From Cristatella mucedo (Eukaryota > Bryozoa > Phylactolaemata > Cristatellidae): a stretch of 60,000 bases of DNA. The notes beneath the pieces were generated by a model, which was not told the DNA's origin, did not search any database, and was given only the letters and a program-made list of their open reading frames with translations. The translations under genes and the position numbers were made by a program. Shown in pieces: positions 41,311-52,441 of this stretch. The stretch spans positions 126,001-186,000 of the forward strand of contig WPIO01000217.1 of NCBI GenBank assembly GCA_009760855.2. The letters are read 5' to 3'. Numbering within the stretch: position 1 is the stretch's first letter; the number at the start of each line of letters is the position of its first letter.

Positions 41311-42518
41311 GCACCAAAGGTGCGGTAACTTGTTTCTGTGTACTGTCACTGCTGGCAATGAAGTGCCTGCGTCCGTTTGCGACATCAAGTTTGCTTAAAT
41401 CTTTCTGGCCTAAGCGCGGTGCTACCAAGCGTGTCACAACCCCTACTAGGTACTGACTCTCTTGCAGCCAGTTTTAGAGAATCATCACATCAACGACGTG
41501 CGATTATTCTTATTCCCATTATCGATATTGTAGCGAGCGGCCAGTGCCCGTAAGAGAGAGGCGGCGCAATGTGGTAGCTGTCACTTTCGCCGGACAGATA
41601 GGCGTACAGCGTGCACAGTTTTGCACCGACTGCAAGCTTCTAAAACTCCGCTCCAGAAGTCTCCGCTCCGAGCAGCCGCCGCTGGCTTGGCCATTTTGTG
41701 AGCAGCAGCAGCTCACCAGACAGATATACGTCGCACGAACCGCCCGAACCGAAATCGCTGAGCCGGAATCACCCGGACAGCCGTGCGGCGCCGCCCAGGC
41801 AAAGAGAGGCGCCCAGAAGCGCTTGGGAATGCTCAGAGGAAAAGCACGCGAAGCAGCGCAGCCGTCTCGAGACAGTTCGCGTAGCGCGACCGCCGAAGCG
41901 GCGAGGGGCAGCGTCAGCGGTGGTGAGTCCCGCCCTTGTCGTGGCGGAGAGCCGCACACTGGTCGCATTGCCCGACCCGCAGTGCAGTGCGCCGAGCGTT
42001 CGCCGCCGCCGTCGCCCGACGGCGCACTGTATCGGCGCGGCTGCGTGCACCCGCGCCGAGCGGACGCCGTGCGGTGGAGATCGAATCGGTGCGCCGAGGC
42101 ATGCCCGGCGGATGCGCACGAGCCGAAGAGTGGCCGCCGCCATTTGCCCCTCGGTCGCCGCGCTCGACTCGAGCGGTCCTCGCCAATGCGCCGCCGCCGC
42201 TCGCTCGTTGTTTTGAAAGTGATTCGTGTCTGCAGTCGCCGGCCGGATGTCTGCGCTCTGCTGCCGTACGCCGCACGTCTCGCGGCGCGCCGCGCCTCGC
42301 GAAGTCTCGGGCCGCCCTGCCCGGCGAGCGCCGCTCGGCAAGCTCGCCGGCGGAGGTGGCCGCCGGCGAGCGAATCCGGCCTCGGCGATGCCGCTGAACG
42401 TCGCGGCTTCTCTGGTCGCTCAGTGGGCGAAAAGCGGGATCGCCGGGTCCGAGCTCTCGACCCCTTCCGCTTCCGCTCGCCGGACTGTCCGGATTGGCGG
42501 CCCGCTCGGCGGTGACTC

Positions 42519-42520
<2 letters not shown>

Positions 42521-42555
<35 letters not shown>
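42521..42555. repeat. (GA)n in GPCR 3' flank
   Basis: About 17 GA units, just beyond the stop codon of the receptor gene and therefore probably in its 3' UTR as a CT run. Confidence 0.95.
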
Positions 42556-42557
<2 letters not shown>

Positions 42558-42572
42558 TCCGGAACGCGAGCT

Positions 42573-43960
42573 CTACAGCCATCGACCTCGGCGAAGAGGC
42601 ACAGAGGAAGCCGCCGCCGGGCTGCCCTTGCACGGCGTCGCGAAGCCGCCGCCGCTGGAGACGTCGCCGCTCCGCGTCGAGGCCTTGGTCCAGCCGCTGA
42701 GCAGGGTCTGGCTCGTGTCGGGACTGTCGCCGCCGAGCGGCGGCGCCGCGTGCCGCAGCAGCGACGACGTAATGACCGCGGACTTGTGCCGCGCCGTCGC
42801 CGGCCGGTGCATGGTGGCACCGAACGACAGAAACGTCTTCTTGAACTGGCGGCGAAACTTCTTGCCGAAGACGCAGAACAGCAGCACGTTGATCGCGGCG
42901 TTCACGTTGAGCACGGTGAGCGCGACGTAGTAGAGAACGGCGCCGGCCGGCGTGCCCAGGAAGGGCGCCCAGCAGACGTACATGCGCACGAAGCCGATGA
43001 CCAGCATAGGCAGCGAGCAGACGATGTATGTCACGACGACGCTGAGCAGTACGGCGCTGATGTTGATCTCGAGGCTTCGCGTCGGCGCCGACACTGACAG
43101 GCTTCGGCGCAGAGCGTTGGACTTGTTAATGGCACTCAGCAAAATGGCCGTCATCACCGTGAGACCGCAGACGGGCAGCAGCATGAACACGACGATGGCA
43201 AAGTAGTCTTGCGCGGCGCCGAACTCTTCGCTGATCAGCGACTGGTAGCTGACGATGGTGTACTCGCCCGACGACCCGGCCGCCGCCGCAGCGGTGCACG
43301 TTCCATTGTCGCCGCCGCTGTCGCCGCTCAGCAGCTCCACTCGAAGGGTGAGCGCGCGCGGCACCTGGAGGCACGCAGCCACCGCCACGAGCGCTGCGGA
43401 GGCGACTCGCGCACGGCGAACGGTGCACAGCTTGCTCGCGTGCATACTGTGGCGGATGAATATGTAGCGCTCCACCGTGGCGGCGACGGTGAGCAGGACG
43501 CCGACGTTGCGGAAGAAGTCGGACAGCACGTAGACGACATACACTCGACTGTAGGCGGGCAGCGGCGACGAGTCCCAGGGCACCAGCCGCAGGCCGCTGA
43601 TGAGCACGTAGTGCGCGTAGTTGGCGACGAGGTAGAGCGTGTCGAACGTCATCATCACCTTGAGGTAGACGGTGCTCGACGAGCGCGCGAACTCGCGCCT
43701 CCTCAGAACGGCCAGCGTCGCGCCGTTGCCTAGCACGCCGAGCACGAACACGGCGTGCAGCACGACGCCGTAGATTACGAAGCGTGGAACGTCGAGCGCC
43801 TCCGCGGTCGTCGACGACGCCTCGTTGCACAGCTCCACGGCCGCGCGACCGCATCGTCCGAGGAACTCGCTTCCGCACTCGGCGCCCGCTAGCGTGGCGG
43901 CGCGCAGCAGCTGCTGTTGCTGCAGCGTCGCACCGTCGTCGGTGGTGGCGGTCGCTGAGG

Positions 43961-43993
<33 letters not shown>

Positions 43994-44090
43994 TTGAGCT
44001 GGCGAGCGTCGCCGCCGTCAGGTCGCCGCCGCCGCAGCCCGTCCAGTTTGCGAGCGACATCGAGGCTCCGGTTCGCGGCTGCTGCTGCAA
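42573..44090 (-). CDS. Rhodopsin-class GPCR, FMRFamide/neuropeptide-receptor-like
   Basis: One exon encodes 505 residues. The extracellular N-terminus (1-103) has an N-glycosylation site (NWT at 15) and a poly-Pro run encoded by (GGC)n. TM1 (about 104-130) has the signature GNGATLAVLRRREF, followed by ARSSSTVYL as in FMRFamide-type receptors (RSSTNVYL). TM2 is about 141-167, TM3 about 183-209 ending in ERY (207-209, the DRY equivalent) and TM4 about 226-245. ECL2 has NGTC at 262. TM5 is about 293-320, TM6 about 344-368 and TM7 about 382-408, then FGKKFRRQFKKTF as helix 8 and a Ser-rich tail. It should sit in the plasma membrane and signal through G proteins; the ligand is unknown. Unusual points: no Cys at the top of TM3, CSLP in place of CWxP in TM6, and NVLLF in place of NPxxY in TM7. 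A second ATG lies at residue 11. GC content is very high. Confidence 0.88.
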
Positions 44091-44900
44091 CTGAAGCGTC
44101 GCGCGTCGACGTCGCGCTGCTGGCGTAGCGCGCGCGCCGGCAAGCGGGCAAGTGCGGCTGGGGCTAGGGCCGGCTGCTTCTTCCTCCCGGCAATCGCGCT
44201 AGTCGTCGGTGCGCGGCGAAGCGTCAGCCGTTGGCCGACGGTGCTACGCTCGACCTCGTCATTGGGCTAGGCTTCGCTTACGAGCGAGCTAGTGATTTCG
44301 AGCGAGACGAGTTACCTTGAGAAATCGATTCCAATCGGCTCAATTTGGAGGAATCGGATACCGTGACAGAATGCGGCACGCTGGAGAGGCTCGCTCGCAC
44401 GACGAAGGAAGTGAACTAGCGGGCGTGGGGAGGTCCAACGAAATTCGGGCATTGCCGTACTGCAGTAGCGCTCTCGCTAAGCGACTCGGAGGCGGTAAAT
44501 GCTGGGCCCCAACAGCGAGGGGGCGTTGCCGGTGCATCCGCAGCTGCTCTGCCGTGCGGTAGCGGGTGAAGCAGCTTTTCCAAGTCGCAAACGTCCTTTC
44601 GTCGCTGATTTGCGGAGCCATTCGCGTCCCGGCTCGGCCAATCTCACGTGGTCTCTCAAAAAATCTGGCCTGCAGGGGGCCCTCTCTCTCTCTCTCTTGC
44701 TCTCGCGACGCTTCGTTTGCTCATTTGTGCTAGCGAGCGCGGGCCACATCGCCGCACTGTACCATACCGGTGCCGTAGCTGTGCAGCACCTTCCCACTGA
44801 ACATAGAGGGGAAGCTATTCCGGCACGGAAGAACGTACCCAAAAGTCGGCGTAGCAGCAGCGCCAGCAGCTTCAGAGCGGCAATTTATTAACACAAAATT
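44091..44900 (-). promoter_or_regulatory. CpG-rich 5' flank of the GPCR gene
   Basis: The ~800 bp upstream of the receptor start are GC-rich with many CpG, with a short (CT)n run at 44680-44697 and no TATA box close to the gene. This suits a CpG-island promoter. No further exon was identified. Confidence 0.4.
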
Positions 44901-45044
44901 CGGTACAAAAATGTATGACTGCGTCTTTATCTTGCTAGTGTATGCCTAGAAGTCCTCATTTTGGGAATCTGACTTGGTCCAGCTTTCACTATACGGCCAC
45001 ATAATCACCATAGACAAGCCTGACAACTTAACACTAACAGCCAC

Positions 45045-45670
45045 GTAACACTGCTACAATTTGGGCTTGCCTAGGCAGGAATAGTACACCCAAATGGGTC
45101 CTTGCACTTGTGACATTCCGTCTCAACTTCTGTAACTCACTGCTTGCTGGCCTACTGGCCTGTGTAATCAGGCACTTATAGCTGGTGCAAAACTCTGCAG
45201 CTAGGCTTGTCTGTCGTGAACATTAGCAGTTGCTAAATCACACCATTTCTCGCCGACCTGCACTGGCCACTAGCCAAGCAGTGCATGGACTTTTAGGTTG
45301 TTTCACTCACTTTTAGGTCCAACATTTTCTGGCTGTAGCCGACCTATCAGATCTACTCCCCCACCAGAGTAAGTTTCGTACTACACACTTTTCTGAACAA
45401 ATCACTTATCTAGACCTCATGCGTACCTCAAATTCCTTGGCAACAGTGCTTTTAGTTCGAATGCTCACAAAGCCTGAAGCTCACTCCGACTGTCGCGACA
45501 TTGTCACGACATTCCGTTGCTCGACATTTAAAAGGAACCTAAAAACGCAAATTTTTTATCACAGCATTTAGTGGATCCATGCACATCGTCCTTCGTGTGC
45601 TCATGCTCATGCTGACAATGTGCATGCTGCCACTAAGCAGACCCTGCGCATGTCACCTCTAACCATTATA
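45045..45670 (+). mobile_element. LINE-A fragment, decayed
   Basis: TGTGACATTCCGTCTCAACT, TCTGTAACTCACTGCTTGCT, GCAGCTAGGCTTGTCTGTCG and CGCCGACCTGCACTGGCC follow the order of the copy at 39078 with many indels, down to ACAGCATTTAGTGGATCC. It lacks the hairpin tail and passes directly into a second LINE-A piece. Confidence 0.8.
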
Positions 45671-45689
45671 CGCTGAATCCCATTGTCTC

Positions 45690-46225
45690 AGTCAAGCAAC
45701 GCATAAACTTCAAGGTTTTGTCACTCCCTTTCAGGTCCCTTCATTTTTTGGCTCCAGCCTATCTCTCAGATCTACTCCCCCACCAGGCCAAGCATCGTTC
45801 CACCCGCTTTTCGAATCTAACTGTTTAACTATACCTCTTACAAGCCTCAAATCCTTTGGACACCGTGCCTTTAGTTCGTATGCTCCCAAAGCCTGGAACT
45901 CAGTCCCGACTAGCGTCACGAAATCTCCTTACTTTTCCACATTTAAAAAGGAACTAAAACGCATCTATTTATAACAGTATTTAGTGGGTCCCTGTGATTC
46001 GTCCTTCGTGTGCTTCTGCGTGCTGACACTGTGCATGCTGCCACTAACCACACTTGCATGCAAGCATGCCCTGGGCATGTCGCCCCCTAACCACGTTATT
46101 CTTGTTGTTTATTGAGCACGCTACCACTAACCATTTGATCGCGCTTCCTGTGCAGCAATTGTAAAGCGCCTAGAAAGAGATTGAGTTATCTGAGGTAGCT
46201 TCATCTAGTGTACTATAATTATTAC
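45690..46225 (+). mobile_element. Second LINE-A fragment in tandem
   Basis: It restarts at GTCAAGCAACGCATAAACTT (the VKQRI block), continues CAGCCTATCTCTCAGATCTA, TTAGTTCGTATGCTCCCAAA and ATTTAGTGGGTCCCTGTGAT, then the 3' UTR and GTAAAGCGCCTAGAAAGAGA with a short ATT tail. The same ORF segment is thus present twice in 1.2 kb, in the same direction. Confidence 0.82.
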
Positions 46226-47944
46226 CATTGTGCATGTTACCACCAATTGATCGAGCTTGTTTACAGCATATTTAAAGTGTGAGATTAAGGTCACTGAGAG
46301 TGTCATACAAATTTATTACTATTACCGTTATTATTATTGTGGTAATATACATTCATCATATATTGTTTTGGAGCAACAGTGCACTCGTGCAGACCCTCAG
46401 ACCCCGTGCAATAGCTACTATATATAATTCATTTGTATAGCGCCATAAGAGCCTAATATAGAAATGCTGGCTTTTAGGCTTTCCGATTTCTGCTTGAAAC
46501 CAGGTTTAACTTGACTATTAAGTTAGTTTCGTCGTAATTCAGTTTGAGAAGGCCCGGTACCAGCGAAACGTGAATTTTAGCAAGGCACGATCGTTGTTTT
46601 AGCGGCAGAAGTACTTTTAACGGCTACCAGTCCGCTTTGAGAGGGCAAAGCAAGATTAATGAGGCCTGACGCGTGAACGGAAACAGTGACCGCAAAGTTC
46701 GAGCGCGCAACGATCGAACAACAGCTGTCACGGTGACCGCCAGTAGCTGAGCTATTACTTTCATCGAGGGGCAAGGTCTGTGCGATTATAATGTAGGCAG
46801 GCTCGCCTGGACCGGCAATCGATGAGAACCTATCGTGCAACATCGTGCAGCCGTTTATTCGATGCGACCTCGGAGGCTGCTCGTCGAGTGGAATAAAGGC
46901 ATCGTGTTTTCATCGGTTACAAGCAGGTGGGGGGTGTAAGAATAGGTGGCAGCTCAGTTCACAGCCCGTCAATAGGAAAGCAAATGCATGCCCCTGCCCC
47001 CCCCAGCTCCCTCGCAGGTAGCCGTATTACTTCTCTTTATAACGCACCATCCACCCTCTCATCGACGGCATCATTCGTCCATTCAACACAATACTTCGAT
47101 CCTAAAGCATCCTTTAGAATAAAATCAGAAGTTATGCACAATTATCCCACCTATCGCGGCCAAATGAGAATCTTTTTTGCGGTCTTTTAATACCTATTCC
47201 TTAAGGGTTATGCTTAACATGCTCAGTACCCACACGGGCACACACACGCGCGCGCGCACGCGAATACACACATTCGTGCACTCTCACACACTCGCGTGCA
47301 AACACTCGCTCGCACGCAGGCACCCACGCCGCAAGCACACACAAATACAGACATGCTTAATGGCCACTGCTGAAAGCCACTGGCTTCCAAATACCCAGGG
47401 ACTGCTCCGAAGTGATGTGATAGCTTGCGAATGCAAACAAACGGCTTCGGTAGCACTCATAGTCACTAACGCCACTCGACTGCTGAGCAGCAGACGCTAA
47501 GGAGCGAGTGTTCGCGTGACACCACTGGCAAGCCTTTCAGGTCGGTACTCTGCGGCGGCTGATAAATTGCCACTCACACCTGCTTAATTATCTTAGGCAT
47601 TAATGATCGCTACTTGACACGAGCTCCGGGAGCCGTAGGTCTACGACACGATCGCCTTTTCATGAGAGGCTTGGCGAGCTAAGCGCTCTGGGTCTACGAA
47701 ACGATCCGTCAGTCATCAGAGGTAATGCTAACTAAGCTTCTCGTCTGCGACGCGATCCGCTTGACGGTTGGTAGAGGCAAAGCAGGGCATTTGTAACAAA
47801 ATCTGCATGTCGCCAGAGTCAGTTCGAGCCACACGGTGGGTCTACAATGCGATGTGCTTATCGTCAGAGGTAGTGTGCAATAAAATGATTCCAGAAGTAG
47901 CCGTTGTAAACCCTGCTGGCGCATTTGGCTCAGCATGGCGTTTG
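46226..47944. other. No gene recognised; scattered repeat ends
   Basis: It contains short SINE-B/LINE-A tail scraps (near 46270-46330 and 46425-46450), a (CA)n(CG)n tract at about 47236-47345 and otherwise unassigned sequence. Confidence 0.4.
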
Positions 47945-47949
47945 TGACC

Positions 47950-48165
47950 TAGAGCCCCGTGACATCTGTGAAGCGCCTGAATAGAGATTAAGTTCTCTAA
48001 GGGTGCTATTCAAATTAATTATATATTTTGGAATATTATATATATATATATATATATATAATTCATTTTATATAGTTCCGTAAGAGAACTTAATCTCTAT
48101 GCAGGCGCGTCACATAAGCCGCCGGTCTCTAGCCCGCGACCTCGGTCAGCAAAAGTGAGCACATA
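47950..48165. mobile_element. Inverted pair of SINE-B tails around (TA)n
   Basis: Left arm on +: GTGAAGCGCCTGAATAGAGA, TTAAGTTCTCTAAGGGTGCT. Centre: (TA)n at 48038-48060. Right arm on -: ATAATTCATTTTATATAGTT, CCGTAAGAGAACTTAATCTC, TATGCAGGCGCGTCACATAA and part of the head (CTAGCCCGCGACCTCGGTCA). The two copies face tail to tail and could fold into a long hairpin. Confidence 0.85.
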
Positions 48166-48765
48166 TTTTTCGCTTTCGAGCAGAGACATCCTTGCTGCAT
48201 TAAAAAAGCCATTTAAGCCTGCGATTAACCTGACGCCTGACCACGTGCATAGGTACGACACGCCAGTCTAGCTCTTTAATTTAGCGATCGTGGAGCTCCA
48301 GACGAAAAAGCGAATACTGCAGTGACTTTCCGGCGTCTCTTGGTGACACTTCTCACGTTTCTCGGCTGCCGCTGTAGGCGCGCAATTACTTCCTTTGTCT
48401 CAGATCGATCGTGCCCGCCACAGGCTCCTTCACGTTGCTGCCCGAAATGTGACGAGCGCTCTTAAGGCGCGTGCATATTCCACTCCACGGAACACTGACC
48501 TCGCGAAAGTGTGAAGCGGCGAGGAGTGTAACGACGCGACGCCGTATTTAGCATCAAGCTCGCTGATCGTATTGCCGGCCGCCGATGCATAAAACGAGCG
48601 AGTGCCTGGCTTGGATAATTTGCACCCCATTAGCAGGCGTCAGCGAGAAAACGTATGGAATGAGCACATGGGCGAGCTACTCTCAGCGAGCGAGGAGAGC
48701 GATAAAAAAGTGCAGACACGAGCTGAGACTGTGGGTGCCGCGACCTGGCCAGCGACCCAGGGACA
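48166..48765. other. No gene recognised
   Basis: Unassigned, moderately GC-rich sequence with open frames that carry no known domain. Confidence 0.4.
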
Positions 48766-48845
48766 ATCCCACTGGGTCGCCAGGCTTGTCTGCCGTGACC
48801 ATGGCAATCGCGACGCGACACCACCTTTCTCATACCGCACAGGCA
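48766..48845 (+). mobile_element. LINE-A relic
   Basis: GCCAGGCTTGTCTGCCGTGA then CATGGCAATCGCGACGCGAC corresponds to the RLVCRERRSCHIT block. About 80 bp only. Confidence 0.4.
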
Positions 48846-49430
48846 CAGTGCACGCACTGCATAAGCATTAATGGGACGTCCAGTTTTCCAAGCCCGATCA
48901 TTCGTTTGCTCTTTCTTACTTACTTGAAACACTTAATACTTGGCCCCTACCCCCACACTAATCATTCCACTGACTTGAATAGCTTAGCTGAGCCTCGATC
49001 CTGCCTAAAATGGGCATTGTGGCTGGCTGCTATCGCTTGTGTTATTGGCACCCATCAGTTGATGCGATTTAATCCTTGCCTAAATTGTGACAGAAATGAG
49101 ATTTCTGTTCTTTTAGAGCGATATAAAGCGGTTTGCTAATTCGCATTGTTATTAAAACTCCAATGGAGCGAAGTATCCACGCTTAAAAAGGCAGGTCGGC
49201 GAATGGTGGTGAAGTGAAGCTCTGATCCTAACAACTCAAAAGCTCAAAAGAAGTGTTCAGCTAAATCTTTCGGTGCGCGTTGCTCTTTTACATGACGAGG
49301 AACAGCTCATGGACTTGCTAGTACATTGTGTTACGCAAATTAAAGCCCTCATTAAAGCCGTCGAGCAGCGATTCCAGGCATTCCAGCGATTCCAGGCAGA
49401 GGTATGTCTGTACCTAGCGACAACATAAAA
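48846..49430. other. No gene recognised
   Basis: AT-richer sequence ending in a tail-like TTAGAGCGATATAAAGCGG near 49110, which may be another SINE end. Confidence 0.35.
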
Positions 49431-49432
49431 GT

Positions 49433-49650
49433 GCACCAGAACTTAGAGAGATGGAGTTTCAGGTGTGTATACATGTAGAGATAGTTACTGGTGCGCGTGC
49501 ACCCAGGGACACATTTAATGGTGCGCTTGCACCTAGAGAGACGAAGTTACAGGTGCACGTGCACCTAGAGAGAAAGTTATGGGTTTGCGTGCATCTAAAG
49601 ACAAGTTACAGGTGGGTGTGCACCTAAAGACGAAGTTACGAGTGACTCAC
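49433..49650 (+). repeat. Degenerate ~30-bp minisatellite
   Basis: Six to seven units of the form ACCTAGAGAGACGAAGTTAC then AGGTGCACGTGC lie head to tail with 20-30% drift. The best junction contains the perfect 16-bp palindrome AGGTGCACGTGCACCT, with a central CACGTG. Confidence 0.85.
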
Positions 49651-50740
49651 TTGCTTAGGCACCACCATAGAGCTTTCAGCTTAATAGAAGGCCGGCGAAA
49701 ATTTCAGGCAGTGGTTTTAACGCTGTAACTTACCCCGACGGACGACAAATGGCGTCGAGTATAATAACCCGACGTCACTGGCTTCTGTCGCCAGCTATCT
49801 GTAAGCTTTGGAGCGGTGCAGCTAACTCATTGTTCATAGATGACCTAGTGAGCCTGGAACTAGTACACAAGTTCAGATGGGTTTCGAAAGAGGCAAGCAA
49901 TGGTTGGCATTGGTAGGTCACGGTATCAGGGTATTAGGCTCCGTATCTGTGGAGCGATCAGAAAAATCGCAGCTTCTTCAGCAAAGGCAGAGGCTTCATG
50001 GCACTTTTGCAAGCTCAGCCAAAGCGGAATGGCAGTGATCGCGGACGGATGACGTTCTAAAGCAGCAGCCCTACTTAGCGCACTAGCGGTTGCTATTTTG
50101 GTACCTATTTTGCTGGTAACTTTGCAGTAAAGCAGAGAAGGAAAGAAAGCTTTCGCGACCGACCTTGGCGGCCTTGGTGGCCTCGGCGACCTTGGCGATC
50201 TCCCAGTACTGGACATTATACTATTGCATCACTCTCGGCGATTGATTGATTGGCTCATCTGCTCGTTAAAAAAACAAAGCAACGGTTCTTGGAAAAATAT
50301 TTTATACCGTATATAGTACCGTCAGGCAAGGACTTCTGGGTGAAAAGTTTACGACCGAGCGACACGATAAAGTAGTTCGCTAGGGTTTTTTTCTGTGAGT
50401 GTATCGCTCCACTTAACGGCCAGACTCCTTGCAACGGCGATTGCGTGCGACTGAGGCGCCGCAGTGGCAGAAGAATCAAACAGCGTCTTTTCGCTCCGAT
50501 CACCCCTCGCTTTGCACAGGAGACAATCCAGCCAAGCGTACGGGATATCATACCCGTACGAGACACTCGTCGCTCAAGCGCATGCGAAGGGTGGAATGTC
50601 GGCTTCGGGTAGAGCAGTCATCAGGTAAAGAACTAGCTAAAGGCAGCGGCATGTGACGACGAGAATCGAATCTGGCTGTCTCGGCGTCACTGCTTGATGA
50701 CGTCAGAATCCGCCATTACAGACCGCTGCACTAGAAAGGC
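49651..50740. other. No gene recognised
   Basis: Unassigned. A short run of GGCCTTGGTGGCCTCGGCGA near 50170 is a locally repeated motif. Confidence 0.4.
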
Positions 50741-50741
50741 A

Positions 50742-50880
50742 CAATTCAGTTGTATAGCACCCTAAGAGAACACTCAACCTCTATTCACGCACTTCAAGTA
50801 TCCTACGGGGCTCGAGCCCATGACATCGGCTAGACCTTGGTCGCGGCGAGCGTCTCAACCACTGGGCCAAACCAGGACAG
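50742..50880 (-). mobile_element. SINE-B copy
   Basis: A minus-strand copy: CACAATTCAGTTGTATAGCA, CCCTAAGAGAACACTCAACC, GGGGCTCGAGCCCATGACAT (B box), AGACCTTGGTCGCGGCGAGC and CACTGGGCCAAACCAGGAC. Nearly full length. Confidence 0.88.
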
Positions 50881-51039
50881 CCGACCATAGGGTACACGGG
50901 TAATCGCGGGCAATAAAAAGACGGTCAGCGACGTTCTTGGGCATGATCGTTATTAGCAATTGTAATCAATAGAAGCGACCGTGGCAGCTGCTCGAGGAGT
51001 CAAGTTGCGTCGCGGCGTACGAAGCGACTGTCGCGGCGA

Positions 51040-51068
51040 CGTGTCACGTGCCACGTGTCACGTGTCAC
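51040..51068. promoter_or_regulatory. Cluster of three CACGTG E-boxes
   Basis: Perfect CACGTG palindromes at 51045-51050, 51052-51057 and 51059-51064 are spaced exactly 7 bp start to start, in a GC-rich block. They are binding sites of the USF/MYC/MITF bHLH-ZIP class; the target gene is not known. Confidence 0.5.
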
Positions 51069-51069
51069 G

Positions 51070-52320
51070 GCGCTCATCCATACTTTTACTGAGCGTTGCA
51101 CGAACCGGAGAGCGCGGCGATCCGACTGTCGTGCCGCGAGTGAGGGCAACATTTAAGAACAAGTCGGTTCGTCTTTGGAGGGTAGAGCGAAAGAGGAAAG
51201 CTCTCATCACAAGATATCGCTCGGCTTCGTCGCATCATCGGCGGGCTCGCAACACAGTGCTGACCGGAAGTTCAAAACGATGCCGCGCGAGCGGATGTGC
51301 GAGCGCGAGCGTGCGTTCGCGCTCGCGCCTGGCCGGCATCCACAAGGCCTCGCCGAGGAGATGGAGACTCTCGCGGAGCATTCAACGCAACTCGGCGCGC
51401 CGAGAGCCCGGCGAAAAATCGTCAGCTGCGGTAGCATGGTGAGATGACCATCGACGCTCAGACTGTCAGCTCGGGGGTTTAAATGGCCACGCTGCGATAA
51501 CCGGTCAGGGTTGCGAGAAGCGAGATCGAGTTCACTAAAGCCGAACCGGATCTAGTAAGCAGAAGCTGAGAGCTGCACGCACTGCTGGCAATCTCTTTGG
51601 GGGTAGCCGAGGTGACGCGCGACGTCGTGCGTTAACCCAATCGCGACGGCCCGCGCAAAGAAGACAACAGAAAAGTGCCGGCTCGCTGTATTTACCTTTT
51701 GTCGAGCGGTGGCGGTCGATCGCGCCTATCCAGGAGTATAGCGAATAATGATTTATGCAAAGCAGCGATTCGAAACGCAGAACCGGCGAAGCTCTTTGGA
51801 AGTGGATCGCCTGCCGGTCGCTGAGCCCGCCGAGCGACGGAGTGCCGGAAGTGCGACGGCACACCGGAAGCAGCTCAGCTCTGACGGGCACGTTTAGCTC
51901 GGGCTACAGTGAGGGTGCGCAGCGATTGGTCACTGCTCGCCGTCCCGGCGAAGAGCAATCGCGTCGTCGGGTAGCCGCACGGCGGGTAGGATGAGGCGAC
52001 GGTTAGGGCGAGACGGGTCCTTTCGCCTCAATCAAAGGGGTCGCGGCCAATCGCGTGAGGCTGGAGCGAGCACGCGCTCGTCTGGGTTAGGGCGCAGAGG
52101 AGAGAGGGAGGGAGGGAGGGAGGGGTCAGCGTGAGCCCAGCCCAGTCCCTACGCATCCACGCTCTTACGGGGCCATCGGGGCACCGGCTCGTCGCCAGCG
52201 CACAGGGTGCAGCCGCCAGCCTCCTCGAATCTGAGCCACCCAGAGGCACCGGGAGAGACTCGCGAGCTTGAAAGCTCGCGCTCTGCCGCGATCTTTCAAG
52301 CGCGCTCGAACGAGTGGTCA
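51070..52320. other. CpG-rich block, no gene recognised
   Basis: GC-rich sequence with overlapping open frames on both strands, as expected from composition. A TGAGGGCAACATTTAAG and other fragments gave no recognisable protein. GGGAGGGAGGGAGGGAGG near 52105 is a G-tract with G-quadruplex potential. Confidence 0.4.
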
Positions 52321-52322
52321 GC

Positions 52323-52441
<119 letters not shown>

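Noticed and set aside
41519-42820. Long open frames on both strands (433 codons on -, 323 on +) beside the GPCR
   Set aside because: They overlap each other and the GPCR gene, are Arg/Ala/Ser-rich as expected from very high GC, and have no domain. They are composition effects.
43126-44151. Second long minus-strand frame across the GPCR gene
   Set aside because: It is an alternative frame of the receptor with no membrane segments; the other frame gives a complete 7TM protein.
48585-49139. 184-codon open frame
   Set aside because: It includes a LINE-A relic and a SINE-like tail; there is no consistent protein family.
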